Shown here: in pieces, positions 23,740-35,607 of the stretch
Position numbering within the stretch: position 1 is the first letter of the stretch
Layout of the letters: the number at the start of each line of letters is the position of its first letter
Assembly: GCF_040712315.1 (NCBI RefSeq)
Contig: NC_134017.1
Location: 28,503,273-28,567,272 of the forward strand
DNA: 64,000 bases
Reading direction: 5' to 3'
From: Castanea sativa
Lineage: Eukaryota; Streptophyta; Magnoliopsida; Fagales; Fagaceae
Notes under the pieces: model-generated
Databases searched by the model: none
The model's input: the letters and a program-made list of their open reading frames with translations, nothing else
What the model was told of the DNA's origin: nothing
Program-made: the position numbers and the translations under genes

Positions 23740-25169
23740 GTATTGTATCATTATTATGAGAAGCCTGCTCACACTTTGAAGGCAACTCTGAATGATCCTT
23801 GTTTTCTGCTAAGTCTCTCCCTTTCCTTGTGATTTTTTCCTTTTGCACTGAACCTCTATCGTGGTTTGGCCTGTTGATACATGTCCATTTGGGGAGGATA
23901 CGTCTAATCTCATTTGGTTTGGAAACCTTAGAAGAATTCTATTGCTCATGTTCCAAGTGGTTGTGCTGCGAATTCTCTTCATTAGAAATATCACGTGCCT
24001 TTAATTTATTAGTGTCTAAGTTAGGCAATCCAAACATACCAAACCTGATTAAATCCTCATCAATCTCCACTCGCACCATTTCAACCCCATTAGGAGTCTT
24101 TAAGCCCCTATCAATTTCAGAATTGATTGGAGATTTTATTCCCTTCTCAATTACGGATTCAGCTGTATTTGTATGGATAGGATCTGTTGCAGATAAAGTA
24201 TTGTCTCCTATATTTACGTTATGCATTGATGGCGTATTAACCGACCTATTGTAACATTCGTCTTCCTCCTGACTCTGCACTGACTTAGTTGGTGCTCTTG
24301 GTTGCCGAGTTTTGTCCTTATCACCATCGGCCTTTGATTGAGTAGTCTTAATCGAATCAAAATTTGGTTTTTTTCTTGTGACGTAAAATCTAGGGACCTT
24401 GATAACAGTTTTCCTTTAGACTGCAAATGGAGGAGCTCGAAGGTTTGGTCCAAATTCTCTCTGATCAAACCTCAACATCCCCTCACTTTCTATCCATAGA
24501 TCACAAGCCCTGTCATCATGTGTAAGGTAGCCACACTAGTAACAATTGTTTGGTAACCTTTCATATTTGAAAGACACCCACACATCTTTGTTCCCATTTA
24601 GAGAAATAAGGCGACCTCGGCACAAAGGTAGACCTAAATCAATGGAGACTTGAACCCTCATAAAATTACCACCATCATACACCTTAGTCTCCGAAGGCCG
24701 AACCACCTCTCCCACAACCCCACAAATTTTTTCAGCAGCTTCACGGCTCATAAATTGAGCTGGAAGTCCATGAACTTGCACCCAAAGAGTAGTCTTATTG
24801 AAGCTAATATCTTGTATCGGTGTATCGCTTTCATAGCGTTGGGACTACAAGATCTTTATCAAAACTCCAAGGCTCACTATTCAAAATTCTATTGACATCC
24901 TCCTTGTTATCAAATGTGAAGAGAATTTTGTTGTCATCAAAGGTTTGAATCTTGAAACCGTTCCGAGCTCTCCATAATGGTGTAAAAGTTCTAGCAATAA
25001 CATCAATATTAAGAGCCCTTCTTGTCAGGAACTTTGCTGCTATAGAGAACTCTTTAACACTATCTTCATTAGAAAGACAACATCCTGGCCCTTCTCTCTC
25101 AGAGAATGTAAGTTTGTTCCAAGATTGTGTTAAATCATCCATAGCTGAAACAACTTTAGTGTTTCCCAA
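23740..25169 (-). pseudogene. LINE ORF1: DUF4283 and zinc-knuckle RNA-binding protein
   Basis: ORF1 proteins of plant L1s bind the element's RNA. The N-terminal open stretch (25169-24831) carries the DUF4283 domain, with FKIQTFDDNKILFTFDNKED and LNSEPWSFDKDL. It continues after a frame change at 24781-24536 with VHGLPAQFMSREAAEKI and KYERLPNNCY, the lead-in to a CCHC_4 knuckle. Later short open stretches (24468-23740) are the Ser/Asn-rich tail. Several frame breaks make it non-functional. Confidence 0.78.
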
Positions 25170-25286
25170 ACCATTGGATGAGTGACATATTTTAGCTTTT
25201 ACAATTGTATTTTAATTATTATTAATATTTTATAACAATGCATATAAAGAAATTTAATTATTAGATTTTGCTAATAATTGTTTATT

Positions 25287-27140
25287 AGCATAAATGCACT
25301 TTTTGTCCCTACATTTTGGGGTCATTTCTATTTTCGTCCCTACATTTTCATTTCACCACTTTTAGTCCCTAAATCAATTAGCGCATTCAATTTTGGTTCT
25401 TACCGTTACTCACTTAACAGAATTTGCTGACGTCGCTAACGGCACAGTAAAAAAATAATTAAAAAATCTATTTTGGCATTAAAAAATTGCCACGTCAGCA
25501 TCTAAATAAAAAAAATTATTAATTTTAATTAAATAAACAAAATTAAAAACAAAAAATCATATTAATTGAGATCTAAAAGTGCTTGAACAAGAACAAAAAA
25601 AAAAAAAACCTAGATCTAAGAACACAAACCCAAAAATTAAAAAAAAAAAAAAAAAACAACAAACAACAAACAACCATTCAAGATCGTAAAAAACGCAGAT
25701 CAAAAACCAGATCAAGCCCACCTGACACAGATCAAAAACCACATATCAAATCAAATCAAATAAAAAGTCTGTATGATAGTCAAGAAAATGAATAAATCTC
25801 TTTTATTCAGCTGAACCAACATTCATCATCTGCTTCCAATACCCAAGAATTCATTTTTCCATTTCTTTTCATTGTTCTTCGAAACCAAACAAAGCACAAC
25901 TAGATCAACACAAAAAAAAAAATCATTCTTTCGAAAACTAAATAAACCCCAGCAATTAATTTTCTTTCTAGTCATTCTATTTCCCCAACAAACAAACAAA
26001 ACAAAAGAAACTCAACAAAACCAAAACTTTAGCTAAAAAAGAAGAAACCCAGATCGGAAAGAAACCCAGAAGAAACTCAACAAAACGGATTTGCAGACGG
26101 AGACGCCTCTCTCCCCGTCGACCACCACCACGACCCAAACCCAAACCCAAACCCAGACCTGTAACAACCCGATCTCCCCACCTAAATCTTCTCAATCCTC
26201 TCACGCCCCGATTGGCGAAAACACCCATCTCTCAAAAACCTAGTCCCTTCCATGTCCCCATCCCATGTGTCCTCCGTCTTCTCTCTCAATCTCCATCAGC
26301 TCGATCCCCAAACTACTCTCTCTTTCTTCTATTGGATTACCCTTTGAGTCAGAATCCGATGTCGGTTCTTGCACTAGATGTCTGTCTTACGTGGCTTGAC
26401 TCCGTTTTGACAGTTGTTAACGGCGTCGACGACTTCCTCCGTCGTCATTTTGACGGTTCTTGCACTGGATGTTCTTCCCACGCTTCGATTAGAGTCTCCG
26501 TCGCTCCTTCGCTCCAACAGTCCTTGCGTCACCCTCCTCCTCCTCTGCCGCCGGATCCGGATCCGGGGTTGGGTCGAGTGGCGTGGCGCGGACCTGGGCG
26601 ATCCATTTAGGGAGATGGGTCGGAGGTTTTAGTGGGTTTAGGGAATGAGAGAGAGAGAGAGAGAGTCGGATCTGACTCAAAGGGAAATTGGTCGTGCATT
26701 GTGTTTTATATCTTTGGTCTATGTATTTTGTAGATCTGTGACTTTTTTATTTTGGGTGTTTCATGTTGGCATGTTCTTGATTTTGAGGAAGAACTACTGA
26801 GAAGAACATAATGTAATTTTTTTTTAATTTAATTAATTTAATTTCTTTTTTAAACAATCTGTTTTTAATTTTTTTTTTATGTAGTTAAAATATATAAATA
26901 ATTTTTTTTAATTTATAAGCTTACGTGGCATTTTTAATATTATTTTATTGGCCACGTCAACATTTAATGTGCCAACAGTGGACGCTGTTTGCCACGTCAG
27001 CAATTTCTGTTAAGTGAGTAACGGTAAAGACCAAAATGAAACGCATTAATTGATTTATGGACTAAAAATGGTGAAATGAAAATGTAAGGACCAAAATAGA
27101 AATGACTCCAAAATGTAGGGACCAAAAGTGCATTTACGCC
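25287..27140. mobile_element. Mutator-like element with long TIRs, possible Pack-MULE
   Basis: Perfect 9-bp target duplication TTGTTTATT (25278-25286 and 27141-27149). Inverted ends AGCATAAATGCAC and GTGCATTTACGCC extend as ~200-bp imperfect TIRs containing TTTTGTCCCTACATTTTGG and its inverse. The 1.85-kb element interrupts the Helitron sequence that is continuous in the copy at 28618-28800. The interior is mostly A- or T-rich, but 26050-26690 is GC-rich and coding-like. No MURA transposase is present. Confidence 0.85.
26212..26610 (+). CDS. Hypothetical ORF in the GC-rich core of the Mutator element
   Basis: The 132 residues start MAKTPISQKPSPFHVPIPCV. They are rich in Ser, Pro and Leu and end with a PPPPLPPDPDPG run, giving a signal-peptide-like or transit-peptide-like look. 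An overlapping minus-strand frame (26228-25977) encodes a Gly/Arg-rich then hydrophobic sequence. I recognise neither. Base composition unlike the rest of the element suggests captured host DNA, perhaps a 5' exon, but a chance open frame is possible. Confidence 0.3.
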   Translation: MAKTPISQKPSPFHVPIPCVLRLLSQSPSARSPNYSLFLLLDYPLSQNPMSVLALDVCLTWLDSVLTVVNGVDDFLRRHFDGSCTGCSSHASIRVSVAPSLQQSLRHPPPPLPPDPDPGLGRVAWRGPGRSI

Positions 27141-27149
27141 TTGTTTATT

Positions 27150-28168
27150 TGTTAATATGTTTTCGAAGGATGAAATTGCAATTTCTGCACCAAAAAAAAA
27201 ACCTTAATAGATTATCAACAACAAATTGTTTTCCTAATTGGTCCAACTAATCATTGTTAAGTTCAATTAATTTTTTAGTTACGTTTTTTTGGTGTTTTGG
27301 ATGGTAGGGTAGAAAAAATAGGATTTGGGAAAGTTTGTTTAAAATTATCAGAATAATATCTAAATTTCATATTCTTTTCAATGATTCACAAAATATTAGA
27401 AATAACTTCTATTAAAAATAAATATTTTCATTAACTTGCCTTTTGAATTTTTGAGAAAAAAAAGTATTGTTTTAATTTTGCCTTTACATATTCATCTACT
27501 TTAATCTAAGTAATTTAAAAGCTGAAGCATAGCAATTATTGTTGCTGAGCTCTTGTTACGCCACTTCATTGCCATGTCATTGGCCACAATAATTATTTTT
27601 ATTTTTTATACAATATCTATATAAATAGATTATTGACTTTACATATCATCTTGAATGGTTTTAACATAACATATAATTTTGCCTTTACATATTCATCTAC
27701 TTTAATTTAGAATTTATTTTTTATTTCTATTTTTTTACAAAAAAAAATATATAAATAGATTATTGATTTACATATTCATCTATTTTAATTTAGATGTTTA
27801 TAACTAAATAATGAAATCAATGAAAAATCAAGAACCAAAAAAAAAATGTCTATACATATCTATATGCACCTACATCTTTATCATCTTTTTTTCTTTTTTT
27901 TTTTTGTGGCAATTCTTACTTTTCTCAACTTTTCATCTTCTACAATCATTGTCTTTTTAGTTCAATATTTAAACCCTCTAATAATTTTTTTAAAAATTTT
28001 CATTTGATTCCCTTTTATTTTTTCCTTTATATCTTCTTAAAATTCTACAGTTTCATTTTATTCAACCTTTCATCTACTTCCACCCTTCCTCTTCCATCTT
28101 AATTTTCATATAAATTTCTTGATAGTTCATTTCCATCTCTCCCTATTCCTTCCAAGTTGTCCACAACA
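27150..28168. other. AT-rich Helitron interior, no gene
   Basis: 27150-27465 matches 28720-29030 (direct repeat within the Helitron). 27466-28168 is unique AT-rich sequence with TTTACATATTCATCTACTTT at about 27482 and 27684, and a shorter variant near 27767. No coding sequence. Confidence 0.55.
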
Positions 28169-29040
28169 AAAAGGTCAATTCTCTCTCTTTCTCCAATTTT
28201 GTGTTTCTTTTGGGTGATTTTTTTTAATTGTTTCAACCACTTTTTTTCTACTAATGGTTTTATTATTATTATTGTTGATTTAATTGTCACATCACATTTG
28301 TTTATCTGTTTGGTAAATTTGTATCGACTTTTATGCATATTTAGGTAGTTTGGTATATATTCCAATTTCTTATCACAATTTTTTTTTATCCCATTGGTTT
28401 AATTTGATTTGGGTTAATGATTAATTTTTTTGCAAGTTAGAGTTTGGTTTTTTATAGTGATCAATTTAGATGTTAAACTATGAGACTTTACTATTTTTTT
28501 CTTTTTTTTTTTGGGTGGACAAAGTACTCTTAATAATTGAATTAGAAGTTCGTTATAATGTCATTTATAATGTCTTTATAATGTCATTTAATAACTGAAT
28601 TCGAAGTTCTTTATGATGACATATTTTAGCTTTTGCATTTGTATTTTAATTATTATTAATATTTTATATCAATGCATATAAAGAAATTTAACTATTAGAT
28701 TTTTCCAATCATTGTTTATTTGATAATATGTTTTGGGAGAACGAAATTATGGTTTATGCGGAAAAAAAAAAAAAAAAAAACCTTAATAGATTATCAGCAA
28801 CAAATTGTTCTCCTAATTGGTCCAATTAATCATTGTTAAGTTTAATTAAATTTTTGTTTACGTTTTTTAGTGTTTTGGATTGTAGGGTAGAAAAATATGG
28901 TTTGAGAAAGTTTGTTTAAAACTAAAAGAATAGTTTCCAAATTTTTATATTCTTTTTAGTGATTCACAAAATGTATTAAAAAATGAATATTTTTGTTAAC
29001 TTGCCTTTTGAATTTTTGAGAAAAATTTTATTGTTTTCAT
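28169..29040 (+). repeat. Second copy of the Helitron body
   Basis: 28178-28500 matches 19260-19570, 28618-28715 matches 25183-25280, and 28715-29030 matches 27140-27465. Together these reconstruct the order of the first copy before the LINE and Mutator insertions. Divergence is visible as scattered substitutions and indels. It leads without break to the Helitron terminus at 29290. Confidence 0.8.
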
Positions 29041-29611
29041 TTTGATATGACAAAATTTATATTTATGATTTATAATTGTTCCTATATTAAATAAAAATAT
29101 GATTGTTCAAATTTATATTAATGATTTATGATTGTTCTTATACTACATTTATGATTATTCCTATAATAAATAAAAATATGATTATGAAATACATTACTCT
29201 TTATTAAATTAGTCCAAATTTTAGAAAAATAAATTTAATTAGACCACCTTAAAAAAAATTATCACACGCAATGCGAGGGTTTGCGACTAGTTAATTATAA
29301 AACTCCAAACCATATCTCTATAGCCAGAAAAAAAAAATTAAAAAAAAAAAGAAGAAGGAAAAAGAAGGAAGAAGAAGAAGAAGAAAGACACAATATATCT
29401 TGCTTCAATTGTTTTCACCATTCTATGAAAGATTCTAAAGATCAGTGTGCAGAAGATGAGGAAAAAAATGAAAAAGTTGGGATTTTTTTGGGATGATTCT
29501 AGATTCTAGAGATTTCTTTTCACCCTTTGGAAAGTTAACGTTAGTGTTAACTATCTTTTTTTTTTCTTTTTTTTTGGTGGAGAAACAAAGACCTTAATTA
29601 AGAAAAATTGG

Positions 29612-29878
29612 CTAAAGTAGCCTGACAGAAATAAATTGTGGTGGAACATCCTCTATCCACACAATCAAATCAACAACAGTAATAGCATGCCTAACTAAAA
29701 TATCAATAACCTTATTACCTTTTCTCCTAACATGAGAGTAAAGCAATTGAGAAAAACATCTAGAACTAAACTTGACATCTTCAATCAAAGGACCATACAA
29801 GTCGAGGGAGACTTTAGCAGAAGTTAACGCCTTCATAAGTACTATTGAATCACCTTCCAGAATAGCTTTAGAAACACC
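29612..29878 (-). pseudogene. LINE RNase H (RVT_3) C-terminal part
   Basis: Contains AILEGDSIVLMKAL, the RVT_3 EGDS motif, and SHVRRKGNKVIDILVRHAI, its C-terminal His/Arg block, ending in IEDVPPQF. The N-terminal half of the domain lies at ~40711-40900 on the other side of the LTR insertion. Confidence 0.78.
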
Positions 29879-30099
29879 AACCTTGTTGATGCTTGACCTC
29901 GATCGATAGCGGAAAAACTGCCGCCGTTGTGCCTTCGTCTGACCACTCGCTGTTGTGACGCTCCTGCACGCACAGGGCCCTGTTGGAAGGCCCTTCTCGA
30001 TAATGGTTTTGTGTGTTCATGCGGAGCTTCGAGTGCTCTCTCTATCTCAGTAGAGGAAGGTAGGTCTACCTTTGGTGTTATGGCAGGAATTTGGACCAA

Positions 30100-30593
30100 A
30101 TTTTAAGGGATTACCAAAGGTGAGTGGAGTCGCCACCAATCATTGGGTTTTTCTAAGGTTGGTCATCTGTTTCTGGTTGATTTTATTATCAATCCTAGGC
30201 TAAGAAAAATGTCAATTTTCCTAATCTAAAGTGGATGGAAAAAAAATCTTGATTCTTGAGTCCAAAAGTTTGGTTACGTGTGGGGAAGGTGTTAAGCACC
30301 CCACAACGCCTGTCCAAGGATAGTCCTTTGTTTTGATAAAACCTTAATTTTTGGAGATTGGTAGTAAAAACATGATTTTGGCATTGGCTTTTGGGGCTTT
30401 GCATGCATGGGGCTTTGAGGTTTGGCTTTTGAATGGGTGTGGTCCCAATCTATGCTTTCCTAAGGCATTCAAGTGATATACCTGATTTCCACGTCAAAAA
30501 CCCAGCGACAGGTCACCTTGCTTTCGTTGCGAAAATTAGGTATCACTTGCCTTAGGTGACATGGACTATGACATTCACACTAGAAAGGACGAG

Positions 30594-30645
<52 letters not shown>

Positions 30646-31712
30646 CGTCATGCACAATGCAAGCACACAGAGTAGGAAAGTAAATGCCTATATCCCTAAA
30701 GCATGGCCCAAAATATAAGTACAGGAAAATAAACAGGGGTAGCCATACTCTAGAGATGAGAACGAATAGTACATGACATGATATACCTAATACAAACCGT
30801 CTACGAGAGAAAGGGAGGAGGAAGGAAAGGGGGTTTAAAAGAGTACATAACCAAAAGGAATAAACTATGCTCCTAAACCTATTGAACATAGCCGCTTGGC
30901 TCAAATCTATATGCTTGACTCTGCACCCTTTTTGCTTGCGCCTAAGAGGCCGTGCCCTAGCTCTAAGTGTCCTCGCTCTATTTACGTACATGCAAAGGTA
31001 AAGACAAGAAACCAACAGACAAGCAATGGAAGGGAAAAATGCAATGGACACAAGAGAGGCACATAGCAATAAGCATGATAGACATAGTAAGCATAGCATG
31101 TGACGGGAGACATGACAAGCAAAGATAAGTAGATAAACGAGAAAGCAAGCGAACAAGAAAGCAAACAAGCAAAAGGCAAAAAAAAGGTGGTGTCTGCAAG
31201 GGACAAATGTAGGTTTGGATAGAATGTCCATAGTTTCATTGTGTTGAAGTATGGACGACACACTAGCAAGCAAGACTCATGCATGGACATGTAAGCAAGT
31301 GTGTAAAGATGCATAGAAAGCCAATAGGTGATGCAAGCAAGCATCGCAAGAATATCATCGTACGGAGTAGAAAGGGGAAGGGTATGCACAAATCAACCGA
31401 CATCATGGTGATACATCCCAAATGGTTACATCCAAACAAGGCCTCATGGGCATTGGATGTAACCACACAACCACAAACCAGCTTAGGGCGTCAAGCGTGG
31501 CTAAGCCTTGAACTAGAGAGGCTAACACAAGCAAGCAAACATAGACATGCAAATAGGATGATCCAAACCCTTTGATGTGGGCCAAGGTGTATGGACGATG
31601 ACTAAGACCATGGGGTTGAGATTGGATTTAGACCAGTAGGCCAAAACGCAAGAAAGAAAGACAAAGTGACAAAAGGGCTACAATAGCACATGGCGTGACA
31701 AGCATAGCCTAG
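30100..31712. other. Internal region of the LARD-like element, left of the hAT
   Basis: Non-coding. Holds GGAGTCGCCACC (~30127), a (TA)n tract (30597-30640), and a long A/G-rich tract full of AAGCAAGC and CATAGACATG words. Minus-strand open frames here are Cys/Leu/Phe-rich products of that composition, not genes. Confidence 0.55.
30597..30640. repeat. (TA)n microsatellite
   Basis: About 22 AT repeats followed by ACATACG. Confidence 0.97.
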
Positions 31713-32225
31713 GTCTAGGCTAGGGGTGTCCACTGACCCGGAGCAACCGACCCGCCCGCCCGAACCCGCCCGAACCGAAGCTCCATGGGTGGATCCGCAT
31801 CAGCCTATGGTCGGTCACGGGTTGCCAAAAGGAAAAAACCGAATATTTCTGCCGGATTCGGATTTCAAAAATTTTCACCCGTAAAATCCGAACCGACCGA
31901 AATATTTATATATAAAAAATATTTTATTAGATTTGAGATTTGACAACACCTTCAGAGACAAATTCTATACTCAAGAACCAAACTGTTTACACGCACGCAA
32001 AGAATGCCTGTACCCCGAGTCTCAAAGCAACTTTTTCTCACACACCATCCCAAGATCCATATCAACCGTCCATCTTAAATTAAAATTTAAAATCAATGGT
32101 CGTGATGAGAGAAGAACCGAGCTTGATAAGATTGATTAGGCATTACACAAAGGCAAGACAACAACCCATTTTAAATCAACGGTTAAAATCAAAGAGGAAC
32201 AAGCCAATCTAACGGTGAGGGATAA

Positions 32226-32552
32226 ATGGAAAAGATCCGATATCTAATCTCTCTAATCTCTATGCCTCTCGCTCTCAAGCCTCTCACAAGTCTCTTCATC
32301 AGCTTTTCACTTTTCACTTCGACTTCAAGCACAGACAAACGGTCATGGCTTTGGCTTCCCATTCACGCCTCCTCCCCTTTTCCCTCTTCCTCGTCTCTTC
32401 GATTCTCACTTCTTCAGCCTCTCGATTCTCGCTCTTTACATGGCTCTCTCAAGCTCTCTCAAACTCTCATAGTCTCACACTCTCTAAAGCCTAAACCGTT
32501 TCTCTAAGTCCAAAGTCTAAACCGTCTCACACTCTCTTCACCGAGTCAGTAA
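32226..32552 (+). other. Possible untranslated first exon of the hAT transposase gene
   Basis: A CT-rich stretch of TCTCTCAAGC-type words ends at CAGTAAG|GTAATT, a good splice donor, and the transposase ATG at 35608 is preceded by TTTTTTTAG|GTC, a good acceptor. A leader intron is therefore plausible. The 93-residue Ser/Leu-rich open frame here has no known family. Confidence 0.35.
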
Positions 32553-32601
32553 GGTAATTGTTCTCTCTCTGTTTCTTTTTTGTTAGTCTCGTTGGTTTGT
32601 T

Positions 32602-32958
32602 ATGGAAATCATGTGTTAAAATCAAATAAACCCATAGATTCATACTATGAAACCGAAACTAAAAAAAACTTAGAAACCCTAACTATTTTACATTTGTTCT
32701 TTGTTCTTTTCTTTAATTAATTTTAATGGAAATCAAGTGTTAAAATCAAATAAACCCATAGATTAAACTAAAAAAAACTTAGAAACCCTAACTATTTTAC
32801 ATTTGTTCTTTGTTCTTTTCTTTAATTAATTTTAATGGAAATCAAGTGTTAAAATCAAATAAACCCATAGATTCATACTATGAAACCCAAACTAAAAAAA
32901 ACTTAGAAACCCTAACTATTTTACATTTGTTCTTTGTTCTTTTCTTTAATTAATCTTA
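32602..32958. repeat. Three tandem ~124-bp repeats in the hAT leader
   Basis: Copies start at 32602, 32726 and 32835 with ATGGAAATCAAGTGTTAAAA. Copies 1 and 3 are 124 bp; copy 2 is 109 bp, lacking 15 bp around ATTCATACTATGAAA. They are nearly identical, so the amplification is recent. Confidence 0.92.
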
Positions 32959-35607
32959 ATCCTGTTTTAATTTATTCAGGATTGAAAGTTGACTCCAACT
33001 CTCCAAGTATCATTTTCTGCCCTCAAGTTTGAACCCACACACCCACGGCTTTAAGGAGCAGAGCTGTTTACACTTGAAGGAGCAGAGCTGGTATTCCCAT
33101 CGCTGATTGAAGTAATTAGGATTAGAGAAATGGTATTTTTCTGTCCCGCTTAATCTATGTATGTTGGTTTTATTTGTGCAGTTTAGTAAAAGCTAGAACT
33201 TTCATAGATATTTGATAATGAGAATTGGTACAATACTGCACTCTATTCCAGTCTAGTTTATTGTCACGTTTTTTGTTTCCTATTTTTCTGCGTAATAAGT
33301 TATGTTAACTAGCATTGTTTTGCCATAGGAAGTAAAGTTTTCATACAATTATACATATCTAGGTTGATTACCGGTAAGAGGAATTATTTGTTGCTTCACT
33401 TTTTAAAAAGTGGTTTGATCAGCTCCGTCTTGATGTCCTAATATTATGCGCCGGTTTTGAATGTTGTTGCTATTGTTTTTTCTTGATAACTTAAAGGTGA
33501 TTGTAGTCATGCTAAGATAATGAATGGAGAAGTAAAATAGGAAAAAGAAATTAGTGCTTAGATGGCTATGCTACAGATTGAATGGAAAGTGCATGTAGTA
33601 GAAAGGTTTTAGGAAAGACCCAGCCAAGGATTTCTATAAGATGCGGCCCTATACGAGGTTGCATTTGTAGAAAGTGGTCTTGATGACCTTGGTAGAATTG
33701 AAGGTATTGTTGAGTTCTACACTAGAGTGAGGAATTGAAACCCTAAACTATTTATATTTCCACTACTATAAAGAGGATACAAAATAAAACTAAAGATTTT
33801 AATGTTAAATTAGTAGCATTGGAAAAATAAAAGAAATTGTTATACTTCTTACTCTATAAATATCACATTCCATTAAGAATTTTAAATATTGAATGTATGA
33901 GCTAACTTCTATATGGGCAATACTCTCTTCTCTTTCGTTCAATGTTGGGTTTGTTACTTTGCCCATTACTCCCTTAATAAAAGAAGTAATACATGTCAGC
34001 TTACTCTTTTTGGGATGTCTTCGGATGTCAAACACTTTAAAATAAGGGTAAAAACCAGTTCCGGCTCCTTGTTTTGGAGGTGGAAATGTCAGCTTTTACC
34101 GGTTTTAAGTATTTCCAGCTTTTGAATGTGGACCTGCATCGCATAGATACCAATTGCACCCTGCATCGATTGGTCTGATCCCGTGTTTGAAAACAATGGT
34201 TGCAAGTTTAATATCCATTGAGTTCTTGTATGGCTTATTGATCAAAAAATACTTTGCTCTTGGTCCCAAGCTATCCCGAAGCTTCAGGATTATGAATGAT
34301 TATATAGTTAATTGGAATCTTTTCCCCGTATCTTCCATAGTCTCCATCATAAACACAAGAAGCTTAAAGAAACAAATGCTAACAACAATGTTTGCTACTT
34401 TTATTGGTGTTCAGCTGAACTTTCTTGACGTTTTAAAAAATAATGAACCATTTATTCGCAATTCCTATCGATGATCAGATGAACCTCAGTCCACAAGTCA
34501 AGCATGTCCGACACATATCTAACATCATATGTATTCATTTGTAGCATGAAGCATGTCTAGTTCTCGGATGTATTTGTTTGGCAGCTTTGCATTGAAGGTC
34601 CGTATTTGTTCTTCCCATCACAAACTATTTATTTTCACCATCGAACTCTAGAAGGTTAATGCTCATGGACTTTAGGTCTGAAAATATGGTATTTGTCTCC
34701 TTCTAAATCATTTAAGTATGTTTGTTTTGTTTGTGTAGATTAAATTAGTAAAAGCTCTGAAGATCACCTCGACTAAGGAGTTAGTCTTGATTTATGCAAA
34801 GATGCTCCTCTCTCGGAGCCGGTGTTAATTAATTACGCAAATAATTAATAATGAGACTTGGTACAGCCTTTTTATGTTGTTGACACAAATCTCATGATGC
34901 ATGTTTACAACTTCCCGAAATTTGAATCAAGATCGAAAGTTAACTCATTTGTTTAAGATGTGTCTACACAAGAATTGACATTAACAACCTTAGCATTTTT
35001 ATTTTCCATAGGGAGTAAAGCATACTATTAGGCATATCTATTCAGCCAAAAATAAAAGAGGCTTATCTAGGTTGATTAGAAGATGTATGTTGCTTCACTT
35101 CTTTAAAGACCTGTTTCCGATTGTGACACAGATCTCGATTGTGAAGCAGACAAGCTAGAATGATGCAAAGAATGTAAATTAAGAATAGAAAAATAAAGAT
35201 AAAACCTAGAAGTTAGTATCTAAGTTTGCTTTGCATAAGCACTGAGCCAAGAAAAATAACTAGGAGTCAGCAGCTAGGGTTGGCACCAGAGTTTGGCTAT
35301 GCCAGTTAAAACCTAGAGTCTTGTTGATTGCATAACTACGCTTCATGCCAATTAATGCATGTAAAGGTACTCACTGCTCAGTTTTACAAGACATAAATGT
35401 TTCTTTTGCTCAATGATTTTTAAGGACTGTCTGTGTATGATTCTTCAAACCTTAAATAATTGTGATTATATGAGAAGATTGTTATAATGTGGCTGTTCCT
35501 AATTTTGGTTGTGTGGTTATCATTTATTATTATTAGTTTATTACTATTAAAGCTAGGAATTATACTTGTTACTCTAGTTTGCTTGTGTATCTTTATTTTT
35601 TTAGGTC
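32959..35607. other. Non-coding 5' half of the hAT element
   Basis: Mixed AT-rich DNA between the tandem repeats and the transposase ATG. Short open frames (33913-34125, 34154-34474) resemble nothing I know. Sequence is consistent with leader introns of an autonomous-type hAT. Confidence 0.4.

Larger units (their letters stand above)
19571..25182 (-). mobile_element. Near full-length plant L1-type LINE
   Basis: Read on the minus strand it has ORF1 (25169-~23740), ORF2 (23695-~19788) and a 3' UTR ending in an A-rich tail (T run at 19571-19576). Length is ~5.6 kb, normal for plant L1. It interrupts the Helitron: the sequence left of it matches 28180-28500 and that right of it (from TGACATATTTTAGC, 25183) matches 28618 onward. 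A clear target duplication was not found, and ~110 bp of the homologous Helitron sequence is missing at the junction. Confidence 0.85.
19234..29290 (+). mobile_element. Probable Helitron with nested insertions
   Basis: The right end reads CGCAATGCGAGGGTTTGCG then ACTAG: a short hairpin (CGCAA/TTGCG) next to a terminal CTAG at 29290. The left end starts TCTATATATATC at 19234. Host A precedes the TC and host T follows the CTAG, the A^T target of Helitrons. There are no TIRs and no target duplication. The interior is AT-rich and non-coding apart from a LINE (19571-25182) and a Mutator element (25287-27140). The 5' segment is present twice (see 28169-29040), so this may be two related Helitrons, the first truncated. 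No Rep/helicase was seen. Confidence 0.6.

Noticed and set aside
25583..25795. Lys/Asn-rich 70-residue ORF in the Mutator element
   Set aside because: Product of A-rich runs; no motif and no support on either strand.
30575..31389. Long minus-strand Cys/Leu/Phe-rich frames that look like membrane proteins
   Set aside because: They follow from A/G-rich repeated words in the LARD-like element; overlapping frames in all three phases have the same character and no family motifs.
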